Notes: generated by a model from the sequence alone, not told the origin. A stretch of 17,268 nt of DNA from JBBSIG01 sp038232215 (GCA_038232215.1 JBBSIG010000026.1:1-17268); one strand, 5' to 3'. Counted from the stretch's first letter, positions 7,598 through 14,399 are shown. Translations and numbers: made by a program.

Positions 7598-7609
7598 CGC
7601 ACGCGTGCG
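7598..7609. promoter_or_regulatory. 12-base perfect palindrome upstream of dxr
   Basis: CGCACGCGTGCG is its own reverse complement. It lies in the cdsA-dxr gap, 37 bases before the candidate dxr -10 box, a usual place for a regulator site. No regulator is assigned. CG-rich palindromes arise easily in such DNA, so this is tentative. Confidence 0.25.
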
Positions 7610-7646
7610 TGACGCGAAGCACACGGAGGTGGAACGATGCGGCGCC

Positions 7647-7652
7647 TACACT
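7647..7652 (+). promoter_or_regulatory. Candidate -10 box of a leaderless dxr promoter
   Basis: TACACT, in context GCGCCTACACT, ends six bases before the dxr ATG, so transcription would start at or next to the start codon. No -35 match is visible, and no Shine-Dalgarno sequence can fit between the box and the ATG. Confidence 0.5.
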
Positions 7653-7658
7653 TGCGGC

Positions 7659-8753
7659 ATGAGGCGCATCGCGCTGCTCGGCGCCACCGGCTCGATCGGA
7701 CGGCAGGCGCTCGAAGTCGTGGACGCCCATCCGGCCCTCGAGATCTGCGCCCTCGCGTCCGAGACGAGCGATCTCACCGACCTTGCGCGCGCGCGCGGCA
7801 TCGGGCACGTGCAGTGCGGCGGCGATCTCACGGCCCTCCTCGAGGCATCCGAGCCCGATGTCGTGCTCAACGCCGTGGTCGGCTTCGCCGGCGTTCCCGC
7901 CACCTTGTGGGCGCTCGAGCACGGCGTCGACCTCGCGCTCGCGAACAAGGAGAGCCTGGTCGCGGCCGGAGACATCGCGCTTGCTGCGCAGGAGCGGGGG
8001 GGCGGTCTCCTCCTGCCCGTCGACAGCGAGCACTCCGCCGCGCAGCAGCTGCTCGAGGGGCGGGCCGCGGAGACAGTGCACTCGCTCGTGCTCACGGGTT
8101 CCGGGGGACCGTTTCGCGGGCTCGGCCGCGACATGCTCGAGGCGGTCGGCCCCGAGGAGGCGCTCGCCCATCCGACCTGGAGCATGGGCCCGAAGATCAG
8201 CGTCGACTCGGCGACGCTCGCGAACAAGGGGCTCGAGCTGATCGAGGCGCACTTCCTGTTCGGACTGCCCTACGAGGCGATCGAGGTCGTTCTCCAGCCG
8301 ACCTCCGTCGTGCACGCGCTCGTCCGCCTGCGCGACGGTTCCGCGCTCGCCCATCTCGGCTACCCGGACATGCGCGTTCCGATCTCCTACGCGCTCACCT
8401 ACCCCGAGCGGGCCGAGACGGTGAGCGCCCCGCTCGACTTCTCCTCCGGTCTCACGCTGGAGTTCGGCCCTCCGGACCTCGAGACGTTTCCCCTGCTCGA
8501 GCTGGCCCGGCGCGCTGGCGAGCTCGGGGGAACCTTCCCGCTTGCGTACAACGCCGCGAACGAGGTGGCCGTGGAAGCCTTCCTGAGTGGTCGCCTGTCG
8601 TTTCTCGGTCTCGCCGAGGTGGTTACCGACACCCTCGCCGCGGTCGACGGAGCCGAGGCGCGCGACCTGGACGACCTGCTCGAGGCTGACCGGGCGGCAC
8701 GTGCCGCGGCGAGGGATCTGGTGGCCTCGGCGCGAAGGACACAGCTCGCGTGA
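7659..8753 (+). CDS. dxr: 1-deoxy-D-xylulose 5-phosphate reductoisomerase
   Basis: Dxr performs the first committed step of the MEP isoprenoid pathway, converting DXP to MEP with NADPH. Motifs: nucleotide-binding LLGATGSIGRQAL (residues 7-18), LANKESLVAAG, the metal site PVDSEHSA (Asp122, Glu124), HPTWSMGPKISVDSATL and NKGLELIEAHFLF, then QPTSVVHALV. At 364 residues it is somewhat shorter than the usual 380-400, mainly between the Rossmann start and NKES. ATG 7659 directly precedes the dinucleotide-binding motif, so it is well supported although it has no ribosome-binding site. The stop overlaps the rseP GTG (GTGA). Confidence 0.96.
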   Translation: MRRIALLGATGSIGRQALEVVDAHPALEICALASETSDLTDLARARGIGHVQCGGDLTALLEASEPDVVLNAVVGFAGVPATLWALEHGVDLALANKESLVAAGDIALAAQERGGGLLLPVDSEHSAAQQLLEGRAAETVHSLVLTGSGGPFRGLGRDMLEAVGPEEALAHPTWSMGPKISVDSATLANKGLELIEAHFLFGLPYEAIEVVLQPTSVVHALVRLRDGSALAHLGYPDMRVPISYALTYPERAETVSAPLDFSSGLTLEFGPPDLETFPLLELARRAGELGGTFPLAYNAANEVAVEAFLSGRLSFLGLAEVVTDTLAAVDGAEARDLDDLLEADRAARAAARDLVASARRTQLA

Positions 8754-9967
8754 ATCTCGCGATCGCGATCCTCGGGCTCGGCCTCTTGATCCTCGTGCAC
8801 GAGGCGGGCCACTTCTTCACCGCTCGGGCCGTCGGCATGCGACCGCGCCGGTTCTACGTCGGCTTCCCGCCCGCGCTCGTCAAGCTCGAGCGAAACGGAA
8901 TCGAGTACGGGCTCGGGGCGATCCCGCTCGGCGGCTACGTGAAGATCCCCGGGATGCACCGCCCCGCGGAGTCCGATCTCGACAGCCACTTCGCCCGGGC
9001 CGTGCACGAGGTCTCAGAGCTCGTGGGACCGCTCAATGCGGTCAAGCGGGGCATCGCCTCCGGCAACCTCGAGGAAGCGGCCGAGGCTCTGCCTAGGCTC
9101 GAGGCCCTGCTCGACGCGTCCGAGCTCTCGCCCGAGGCGCGAAAACCGGCGAGCCGGGGCATCAGCGAGATCCGGGACGGGCTCGGCGCCGACGCCTACT
9201 GGCGACAGCCCACCTGGAAGCGGGTCGCGGTCATCTTCGCCGGGCCGGGAACGAACATGGTGTTCGCGATTGCGGTCTTCGCGCTCCTCTTCACGCTCGG
9301 CGGGGGCAAGGCGACGACGACCGTCGACGGCGTGCTCGCAGACCGGCCGGCCTCGCAGAGCGGCCTTCGCGCCGGTGACCGCATCACGGTCATCGACGGC
9401 CGGCCGATCGTCGAGCCCGCCCAGATCCCGCGCCGGATCAGCGCCTCCGACGGGCGCCCGCTCACGCTCGTCGTCGATCGTCACGGTCAGCGCGTCACGC
9501 TCCGCCCGGCCCGGGCGAGGAAGGAGGACGGCGCCTACCGACTCGGGTTCGTCCTGCGTGGAGAGGGCCTGTCGCCACCGGCTGCGGCGTGGTCGTCGAT
9601 CAGGCTTACCGGAGAGGTCACGCGCCAGATCTTCACCTCGCTGGGCCGGCTCGTGCACAGCTCCGGACGCAAGGAGATCGCGAGCCCGGTGGGGATCGTG
9701 CAGGGCTCCTCGAACGCGCTCACCCAGGGCACGCAGAACTACCTCTGGGTGCTGGGTTTGATCAGCCTCTCCCTCGCGCTGCTCAACCTGCTTCCGCTGC
9801 TGCCGCTCGACGGCGGCCACATCCTCTTCTCGCTCGTCGAGGGCCTCCGTGGAAAGGCCGTCGGCCGGGAGGTCTACGAGCGCGTCTCGGCGGTCGGGAT
9901 CGCGCTCGTCTTGATGCTCTGGTTCATCGGCCTCTCGAACGACATCGGGCGGCTCGGCGGCGGCTGA
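8750..9967 (+). CDS. rseP: RseP/Rip1-type site-2 intramembrane zinc protease
   Basis: Site-2 proteases cut transmembrane anti-sigma factors and other membrane substrates. The 405-residue protein has the zinc motif HEAGH (His17, Glu18, His21) in the first helix, PLGGYVKIPGM, FAGPGTNMVFAI in the next helix, a PDZ domain (about residues 190-265, GVLADRPASQSGLRAGDRI) and LPLDGGH with the third zinc ligand Asp354. Between GGYVKIPGM and WKRVAVIFAGP lies an extra helical segment of about 80 residues (71-150) that most relatives lack. The dxr-rseP-ispG order is widely conserved; in mycobacteria the equivalent is rip1. The GTG start overlaps the dxr stop by three bases. Confidence 0.93.
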   Translation: MNLAIAILGLGLLILVHEAGHFFTARAVGMRPRRFYVGFPPALVKLERNGIEYGLGAIPLGGYVKIPGMHRPAESDLDSHFARAVHEVSELVGPLNAVKRGIASGNLEEAAEALPRLEALLDASELSPEARKPASRGISEIRDGLGADAYWRQPTWKRVAVIFAGPGTNMVFAIAVFALLFTLGGGKATTTVDGVLADRPASQSGLRAGDRITVIDGRPIVEPAQIPRRISASDGRPLTLVVDRHGQRVTLRPARARKEDGAYRLGFVLRGEGLSPPAAAWSSIRLTGEVTRQIFTSLGRLVHSSGRKEIASPVGIVQGSSNALTQGTQNYLWVLGLISLSLALLNLLPLLPLDGGHILFSLVEGLRGKAVGREVYERVSAVGIALVLMLWFIGLSNDIGRLGGG

Positions 9968-9979
9968 CGGATGACCGTC

Positions 9980-9985
9980 TAAGCT
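9980..9985 (+). promoter_or_regulatory. Candidate -10 box of a leaderless ispG promoter
   Basis: TAAGCT in context CCGTCTAAGCT lies seven bases before GTG 9993, in the short gap after rseP. This spacing places the transcription start on or next to the start codon. No -35 hexamer and no ribosome-binding site are evident. The GTCTA context matches the rpsB and proS boxes. Confidence 0.5.
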
Positions 9986-9992
9986 CAAGAGC

Positions 9993-11126
9993 GTGGCGAG
10001 CGAGCGCTCCGTAAGGGTCGGCGGCGTCGAGATCGGCGGCGGCGCGCCCGTCGTCGTGCAGTCGATGACGTTGACGCCCACGAGGGACGTGGAGGCGACG
10101 ACGGCCCAGATCGCGGCGCTCGCCTCCGCCGGCTGCGAGGTGGTCAGGTGCGCGGTGCCGAAGTCCGAGGACGCTGAGGCGCTTCGCACGATCGTCCGTC
10201 TGTCGCCGCTGCCCGTGATCGCGGACATCCATTTCAACGCCAGCCTCGCGCTGAAGGCGATCGACGCCGGCGTGGCGGCGGTCCGCATCAACCCGGGCAA
10301 CATCGGCGGCGCCGACAGGGTCGAGCAGGTCGTACGCGCGGCGAAGCGCGCCGGTATCCCGATGCGGATCGGCGCCAACTCCGGCTCGCTTCCCCGGCAT
10401 CTGCAGGAGCTCGCCCGCAGCGATCAGGCGGAGGCGCTCGTCGCAGCCGCGCTCGAGGAGGTCGAGCTGCTGGAGCGGCTCGACTACCGCGACTTCAAGA
10501 TCTCGGTGAAGTCGACCTCCGTGCCGACGATGATCCGCGCCTACCGCATGCTCTCCGCCAAGGTGCCCTATCCGCTACACCTGGGCGTCACAGAGGCGGG
10601 CACCGCCTTCACGGGCTCGATCAAGAGCGCGGTCGGCATGGGCGCGCTCCTCGCCGACGGGATCGGCGACACGCTTCGCGTCTCGCTGACCGCCGACCCG
10701 GTCAAGGAGGTCGAGACCGCCTGGGAGATCCTGAAGGCGCTCGGGCTGCGCGAGCGCGGGCCGGTCCTGATCTCGTGCCCTTCGTGCGGCCGCGACAACG
10801 TGGGAGTCGAGAAGCTGGCCGTCCGGGTGGAGGAGCGGCTCTCCGCCTACCCGCAGGCGTTCGAGGTCGCGGTGATGGGCTGCGCCGTGAACGGCCCCGG
10901 CGAGGCCGGCGACGCCGACTTCGGCATCGCGGGGGGGCGCGAGGTGGGCTTCCTCTACGCGCACGGGCGCGTCCTGAAGAAGGTGTCCTCGGACCTCCTC
11001 GTCGACGAGCTCTTCCACGAGATCGATGCCTGGATCGCCGGCGGCATGCGACGGCCGAGGCGCCTCCGGATGGCGAAGCCCGCGGCTCTCGCGATGGCGG
11101 AGGCCTCGCTGATCCCCCTGGAATGA
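9993..11126 (+). CDS. ispG: 4-hydroxy-3-methylbut-2-enyl diphosphate synthase (IspG/GcpE)
   Basis: IspG is the penultimate enzyme of the MEP pathway, reducing MEcPP to HMBPP with a [4Fe-4S] cluster. The TIM-barrel part shows VVVQSMTLTPTRDVEAT, DIHFNASLALKA and VRINPGNIGG. The cluster ligands are visible: C262-PSC265 in ISCPSCGRDNVG, C297 in MGCAVNGPGEA and Glu304 of the same segment. Length (377 residues) is normal for the direct two-domain type. The GTG start is supported by the short gap and the -10 box immediately upstream. It shares the pathway with dxr two genes earlier. Confidence 0.96.
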   Translation: MASERSVRVGGVEIGGGAPVVVQSMTLTPTRDVEATTAQIAALASAGCEVVRCAVPKSEDAEALRTIVRLSPLPVIADIHFNASLALKAIDAGVAAVRINPGNIGGADRVEQVVRAAKRAGIPMRIGANSGSLPRHLQELARSDQAEALVAAALEEVELLERLDYRDFKISVKSTSVPTMIRAYRMLSAKVPYPLHLGVTEAGTAFTGSIKSAVGMGALLADGIGDTLRVSLTADPVKEVETAWEILKALGLRERGPVLISCPSCGRDNVGVEKLAVRVEERLSAYPQAFEVAVMGCAVNGPGEAGDADFGIAGGREVGFLYAHGRVLKKVSSDLLVDELFHEIDAWIAGGMRRPRRLRMAKPAALAMAEASLIPLE

Positions 11127-11224
11127 GGGGCCGCCGAGCTCGCGTGGCGAAGCGGTCGTTCCTCCCGATCCGGTCCGACGAAAGGGGCGTCAGTCGGCGC
11201 CGCTCGATTTTTCGAACAATCGTC

Positions 11225-11230
11225 TAGTCT
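11225..11230 (+). promoter_or_regulatory. Candidate -10 box of a leaderless proS promoter
   Basis: TAGTCT in context CGTCTAGTCT ends six bases before GTG 11237. An AT-rich stretch (GATTTTTCGAACAAT) lies just upstream at the -35 side, in contrast to its GC-rich surroundings. There is no Shine-Dalgarno sequence before the GTG. Confidence 0.5.
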
Positions 11231-11236
11231 CCATTC

Positions 11237-12940
11237 GTGGCAACGCGCGCCTCTCAGCTCTTCCTGCCGACCCTCCGCGACGCCCCTGCCGACGCCGAGG
11301 CGGTCTCGCACCGCCTGCTCGTGCGCGGCGGGTTCATCCGCCAGGTCGCCGCGGGACTCTGGACGTTCCTGCCGCTCGGCTGGCGCGTGCACCAGAAGGT
11401 CGTCGCGATCGTCCGCGAGGAGATGGACCGGATCGGCGGCCAGGAGATGCTCTGCCCGACTCTCACGCCCGCCGAGCTCTGGCAGCGGACCGGGCGAGAC
11501 GGGATCCCCGAGCTCTTCAAGCTGCGCGACCGCAACGACCGACCGTTCGTGCTCCCCATCTCGCACGAGGAGACCTTCACGTTCCATGCCACGGAGCTGC
11601 AGTCGTACAGGCAGCTGCCGCAGATCTGGTACCACTTCGGCACGAAGGATCGAGACGAGCCGCGCCCTCGCGGCGGCCTGATCCGGGTCCGCGAGTTCAT
11701 CATGAAGGACGCGTACTCCTTCGACCGCGACGAGGCGGGGCTCGCCGAGAGCTTCGAGCTCCACGCGCAGGCGTACCGGCGCATGTTCGACCGCTGCGAG
11801 CTGCACTACTACGAGGTCGACGCCGAGCCGGGGATGATGGGCGGCAGCGCGAGCAGGGACTTCCTCGCTCCCGCGGGCTCGGGCGAGAACGAGCTCGCGC
11901 TCTGCGAGAACTGCGACTACGGCGCCGACACCGAGGTCGCGCGCGCCGTCCCGCGGCCGCCGACGTTCCCGGCCCGGCTCGACGCGCCGGAGGAGGTCGA
12001 GACGCCGGGCGTGACGACGATCGACGGCCTGGCCACGTTTCTGGGCATCGACCCGCGCGCGACCTCGAAGGCGATGCCGGTCGTGAAGAGCGACGGGACG
12101 CTCGTCCTCGGCCTCGTGCGCGGGGACGACCGGCTCCACGAGGTGAAGCTCGCGGCCGCGCTCGGCAGCGACTTCCGTCCGGCGGAGGAGGGCGAGCTCC
12201 GGGCCGCCTTCGGGGCGGGGGGAGGGTCGCTCGGCCCGGTCGGCGTCTCGGTGCCGGTCGTCGCGGACGAGGCGCTTCGCGAGGGGCAGTTCGTCGCCGG
12301 AGCCAATCGCGACGGCTGGCACCTGCGCGGCGTCGAGGCCGGGAGGGACTACACGCCCCGCTTCGCGGACCTCCGCGAGGTGCGCGAGGGGGACGGCTGC
12401 CCGCGTTGCGGTGGACGCCTCCACCTCCAGCCGGCGATCGAGATCGGGCACATCTTCAAGCTGGAGACCCGCTACTCCGAGCCGCTAGGAGCGACGTACC
12501 TCGACGTCGACGGCCGCGAGCGACCGCTCGTCATGGGCTGCTACGGGATCGGCCCCGGCCGGGTGATGGCGGCCGTCGTGGAGCAGAGGCACGACGAGCG
12601 CGGGATCGCGTGGCCCGTGTCCCTCGCTCCCTACGACGTGCACGTGGTCGCGCTGCCCGGCCTCGAGGAGCGTGCGGCCGAGGTCGCCACGGCTCTCGAG
12701 GTCGACGGGGCCCAGGTGCTCCTCGACGATCGCGAGGCCCGGGCGGGCGAGAAGTTCGCCGACGCCGATCTCATCGGCTGCCCGACGCGCGTCACCGTCG
12801 GCAAGAAGACCCTCGACGACGACGCCGTCGACGTCCGCTCGCGGAGGGACGGCGAGGACCGGCGCGTGCCGATCGACGAGCTCGCCGCGCTCTCGACCTC
12901 GTCGAGCGGCACCTTGTCGCTCGAGCAAGGGAGGCGCTGA
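11237..12940 (+). CDS. proS: Prolyl-tRNA synthetase, bacterial type with editing domain
   Basis: ProRS charges tRNA-Pro. The 567-residue length and order match the bacterial type: class II catalytic core (RQVAAGLWTFLPLGWRV, ISHEETFT, RPRGGLIRVREFIMKDAYSF), an inserted YbaK-like editing domain at about residues 245-400, return to the core (EIGHIFKLETRYS, GCYGIGPGRV) and a C-terminal anticodon-binding domain. In the editing domain the Lys of ATSKAMPVV and the GxxxP-type loop in GGGSLGPVGV are present, so removal of mischarged Ala-tRNA is likely retained. GTG 11237 gives the family start (ATRASQLFLPTLRDAP). The stop overlaps the next gene by one base (TGATG). Confidence 0.97.
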   Translation: MATRASQLFLPTLRDAPADAEAVSHRLLVRGGFIRQVAAGLWTFLPLGWRVHQKVVAIVREEMDRIGGQEMLCPTLTPAELWQRTGRDGIPELFKLRDRNDRPFVLPISHEETFTFHATELQSYRQLPQIWYHFGTKDRDEPRPRGGLIRVREFIMKDAYSFDRDEAGLAESFELHAQAYRRMFDRCELHYYEVDAEPGMMGGSASRDFLAPAGSGENELALCENCDYGADTEVARAVPRPPTFPARLDAPEEVETPGVTTIDGLATFLGIDPRATSKAMPVVKSDGTLVLGLVRGDDRLHEVKLAAALGSDFRPAEEGELRAAFGAGGGSLGPVGVSVPVVADEALREGQFVAGANRDGWHLRGVEAGRDYTPRFADLREVREGDGCPRCGGRLHLQPAIEIGHIFKLETRYSEPLGATYLDVDGRERPLVMGCYGIGPGRVMAAVVEQRHDERGIAWPVSLAPYDVHVVALPGLEERAAEVATALEVDGAQVLLDDREARAGEKFADADLIGCPTRVTVGKKTLDDDAVDVRSRRDGEDRRVPIDELAALSTSSSGTLSLEQGRR

Positions 12941-13239
12941 TGGCCCGCCGGCGCCGGTTCAGCGAGGAGCCGTTCGGGCCCACGATGGAGCGGCTGATGG
13001 CGGAGAACGGCGTCACCTACCGGGCGCTCGCGGCCAAGACGAAGCTCTCGGCGGGATATCTCAACCACCTCGTGCACGGCAATCGCCCCGTGCCGTCGAA
13101 TGACGTGGTGGAGACCCTCGCCCTCACCCTCGGGGTGGAGCCGGAGCACTTCCGCGAGTACCGGCTGCGCGTGATCACGGCGCGGCTCGAGCAGATGCCG
13201 GAGCTGATCGACCGCCTCTACCGCCGCCTCGGCGACTGA
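12940..13239 (+). CDS. Small XRE-type helix-turn-helix protein
   Basis: This 99-residue protein contains a Cro/C1-type HTH at about residues 15-72: MERLMAENGVTYRALAAKTK, then LSAGYLNHLVHGNRPVPS as turn and recognition helix, and VVETLALTLGVEPEHF closing the fold. A basic N-terminus (ARRRRF) precedes it and a helical tail follows. The start ATG overlaps the proS stop and has AAGGGAGG upstream, so it is coupled to proS. Family members bind DNA as dimers; the target is unknown. It could regulate proS or the structured region that follows, but nothing in the sequence shows this. Confidence 0.85.
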   Translation: MARRRRFSEEPFGPTMERLMAENGVTYRALAAKTKLSAGYLNHLVHGNRPVPSNDVVETLALTLGVEPEHFREYRLRVITARLEQMPELIDRLYRRLGD

Positions 13240-13249
13240 GACCGTGCCC

Positions 13250-13255
13250 TACACT
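13250..13255 (+). promoter_or_regulatory. Candidate -10 box before a non-coding region
   Basis: TACACT in context GCCCTACACT is identical to the dxr box including the preceding C. It lies 11 bases after the XRE gene stop. The predicted start near 13262 would begin transcription into a hairpin-rich stretch with no gene for about 350 bases. No clear -35 box is present. Confidence 0.4.
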
Positions 13256-13261
13256 GTTCTG

Positions 13262-13402
13262 ACCGACCGCACTGGCACTCTTCGGTTGCCTGAGTGTCGA
13301 CTCTCCCCGCGCTCAGGAAGTCGAGCCCGGGGGCGCCGCAGCCCCTGGTTCGGCGGCGCCGCCCCGGCTGGCCCTCCCGGGCCACCGGGGCGGTGGCTTT
13401 CG
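13262..13402 (+). ncRNA. Candidate structured small RNA or leader RNA
   Basis: No reading frame here looks coding. Successive hairpins can be drawn: GGCACTC/GAGTGTC (13274-13280 with 13292-13298), CGACT/AGTCG (13298-13302 with 13319-13323, sharing one base with the first), GGCGCCGC/GCGGCGCC (13332-13339 with 13353-13360), then the terminator-like GCCACC/GGTGGC. With the -10 box upstream this defines a possible transcript of about 140 bases. I checked by eye for tmRNA, RNase P RNA, SRP RNA, T-box, SAM and cobalamin motifs and found none. It could equally be the first half of a longer leader for the coiled-coil gene at 13612. Confidence 0.35.
13381..13400 (+). terminator. Terminator-like hairpin in the 13240-13611 region
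   Basis: GCCACC (13381-13386) pairs perfectly with GGTGGC (13392-13397) around loop GGGGC, followed by TTT. The T run is short. An overlapping alternative pairs 13378-13388 with 13404-13413 (CGGGCCACCGG with CCGGTGCCCG, one bulged C), which would exclude this hairpin. Confidence 0.4.
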
Positions 13403-13611
13403 ACCGGTGCCCGCTTCTGTAAGGATTGTGTTCGGAGGACGGGCCGGAGAGCTTACGGGCCGAGGGCACGGGAAACGTCGGGCACTAGCCGGGTGCGCCG
13501 AGAGACGAGATCTGCGGCGAAGGGGGTCTTCGTCAGGGGAACGGCGTGCCCGGCTCACGTCTCGTCCGCCAGAGGAAGCGAACCAACGAGCGAACGGGAG
13601 GGATCGGAAGC
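13403..13611 (+). other. Structured non-coding region upstream of the coiled-coil gene
   Basis: This stretch holds no supported gene. It can form GTAAG/CTTAC (13419-13423 with 13452-13456) and a 14-bp stem, 13487-13500 with 13542-13555, containing two adjacent G-U pairs; inside it is CGAAG/CTTCG (13518-13522 with 13528-13532). The wobble pairs leave the stem intact, as would be expected if pairing is under selection, though a single sequence cannot prove it. The ribosome-binding site of the next gene lies at the 3' end (GGGAGGG, 13596-13602). Confidence 0.35.
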
Positions 13612-14295
13612 GTGGCTGCGGAACTGAGGAGCGAGCACGTCTCGAGCGACATCGCCGCGATCGAGGCGGAACTGACCCGCGTGGCCGAGGAGGACGTCGC
13701 CACGAAGGCAGCGCTGGCGGCCCTCGAGGAGGAGCGGGCGGCTGCGGAAGACCGCATCCGGCTCCTACGCCGGGCGGCGGACGAGTTCGAGCAGCGGCTC
13801 GAGGTCAAGCGACGGGAGCTCCGCGAGGCCCAGCACGACGAGTCCGAGGCGCGCTTCGAGGACGCGTTGCAGCAGCGGGCCGAGACGGCCGAGGCGTTCG
13901 CGAAGACGCTGCGGCAGGCGCTGGCGACGCTCGCCGCGCTCGACCGGTCGAGAAGCGACCTGCTGGCGAGGCGGGAGGCCCTGGAGACGTTTCGCTCGGA
14001 GGACGGCGGAGAGCCGGTCGACCTGCCCGACGAGCCGGAGTTCCGACCCGACGGCTGGGAGCGGCTCCTCGAGACGTTGCAGCGGGGCCCCGAGGGCCCG
14101 AGCGCCGATGCCGCGGCGGCAGCGGCCGCGCAGCAGCGGATCGAGGATGATCTCCTGAACGCAGCGGCCGAGGGCGGCCCGTGGGCACTGCAGAAGCTGC
14201 CGGAGCACCTGCGCGAGGAGGGCAGGCGCAGGCGTCAGGAGTACACGCGCGCGAGTCGGCTCGCCGGCCAGCGAGGAGCGGCCCCGGAGGAGTGA
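13612..14295 (+). CDS. Coiled-coil protein of unknown function
   Basis: I do not recognise a family. The 227-residue protein is soluble-looking, with no signal peptide or membrane helix. Residues about 5-140 are Ala/Glu/Arg/Leu-rich with long heptad-like patterns (AALEEERAAAEDRIRLLRRA, FAKTLRQALATLAALDRSRS), indicating a long antiparallel or dimeric coiled coil. A Pro/Asp-rich linker (VDLPDEPEFRPDGWERLL) and an Ala-rich helical C-terminus follow. GTG 13612 is preferred because GGGAGGG lies nine bases upstream; the frame is open a little further 5' without a better start. It follows the long structured non-coding region and is the last gene before accessory DNA. Confidence 0.75.
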   Translation: MAAELRSEHVSSDIAAIEAELTRVAEEDVATKAALAALEEERAAAEDRIRLLRRAADEFEQRLEVKRRELREAQHDESEARFEDALQQRAETAEAFAKTLRQALATLAALDRSRSDLLARREALETFRSEDGGEPVDLPDEPEFRPDGWERLLETLQRGPEGPSADAAAAAAAQQRIEDDLLNAAAEGGPWALQKLPEHLREEGRRRRQEYTRASRLAGQRGAAPEE

Positions 14296-14318
14296 GCGGA
14301 ATCCGCCCGGCCTTCCGA

Positions 14319-14324
14319 TACGGT
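14319..14324 (+). promoter_or_regulatory. Candidate -10 box before the tRNA-like fragment
   Basis: TACGGT, in context TCCGATACGGTTGG, stands about nine bases before the tRNA-Pro-like fragment, a usual distance for a tRNA promoter. It may be the remaining promoter of a lost tRNA gene. Confidence 0.3.
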
Positions 14325-14333
14325 TGGCCCGAG

Positions 14334-14353
14334 CGGGCGTGGCGCAGCCTGGG
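14334..14353 (+). pseudogene. tRNA-Pro-like 5' fragment (tRNA remnant)
   Basis: CGGGCGTGGCGCAGCCTGGG resembles the first 19-20 bases of bacterial tRNA-Pro: acceptor strand, TG linker, GCGC D-stem and AGCCTGG D-loop. After the loop the sequence (GGCTTCTC) cannot close the D-stem, and no anticodon arm or GGTTCGAATCC-type T arm follows. It is therefore not a functional tRNA in this form. It lies exactly between the core gene train and accessory genes. A chance match to the D-arm consensus remains possible. Confidence 0.35.
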
Positions 14354-14399
14354 GCTTCTCGTCGGCGGCGATTACGGACAAGCTCGGCTCCACGGGTGA

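Noticed and set aside
9014..10378. Long open frame on the reverse strand opposite rseP and ispG
   Set aside because: It lies opposite two well-identified genes, has the Arg/Ala/Asp-rich composition of antisense reading in GC-rich DNA, and shows no recognisable domain. The same applies to reverse frames at 1005-2282 and 10955-12451.
11210..11226. SOS-box-like sequence TCGAAC-AATC-GTCTAG before proS
   Set aside because: Only the left half matches the actinobacterial LexA consensus TCGAAC-N4-GTTCGA; the right half coincides with the proposed -10 box, and proS is not an expected SOS gene.
13244..13627. Possible 127-residue gene in the gap after the XRE gene
   Set aside because: There is no ribosome-binding site, composition is Arg/Gly/Pro-rich as for random GC-rich sequence, and its start overlaps the promoter box; the hairpins explain the region better.
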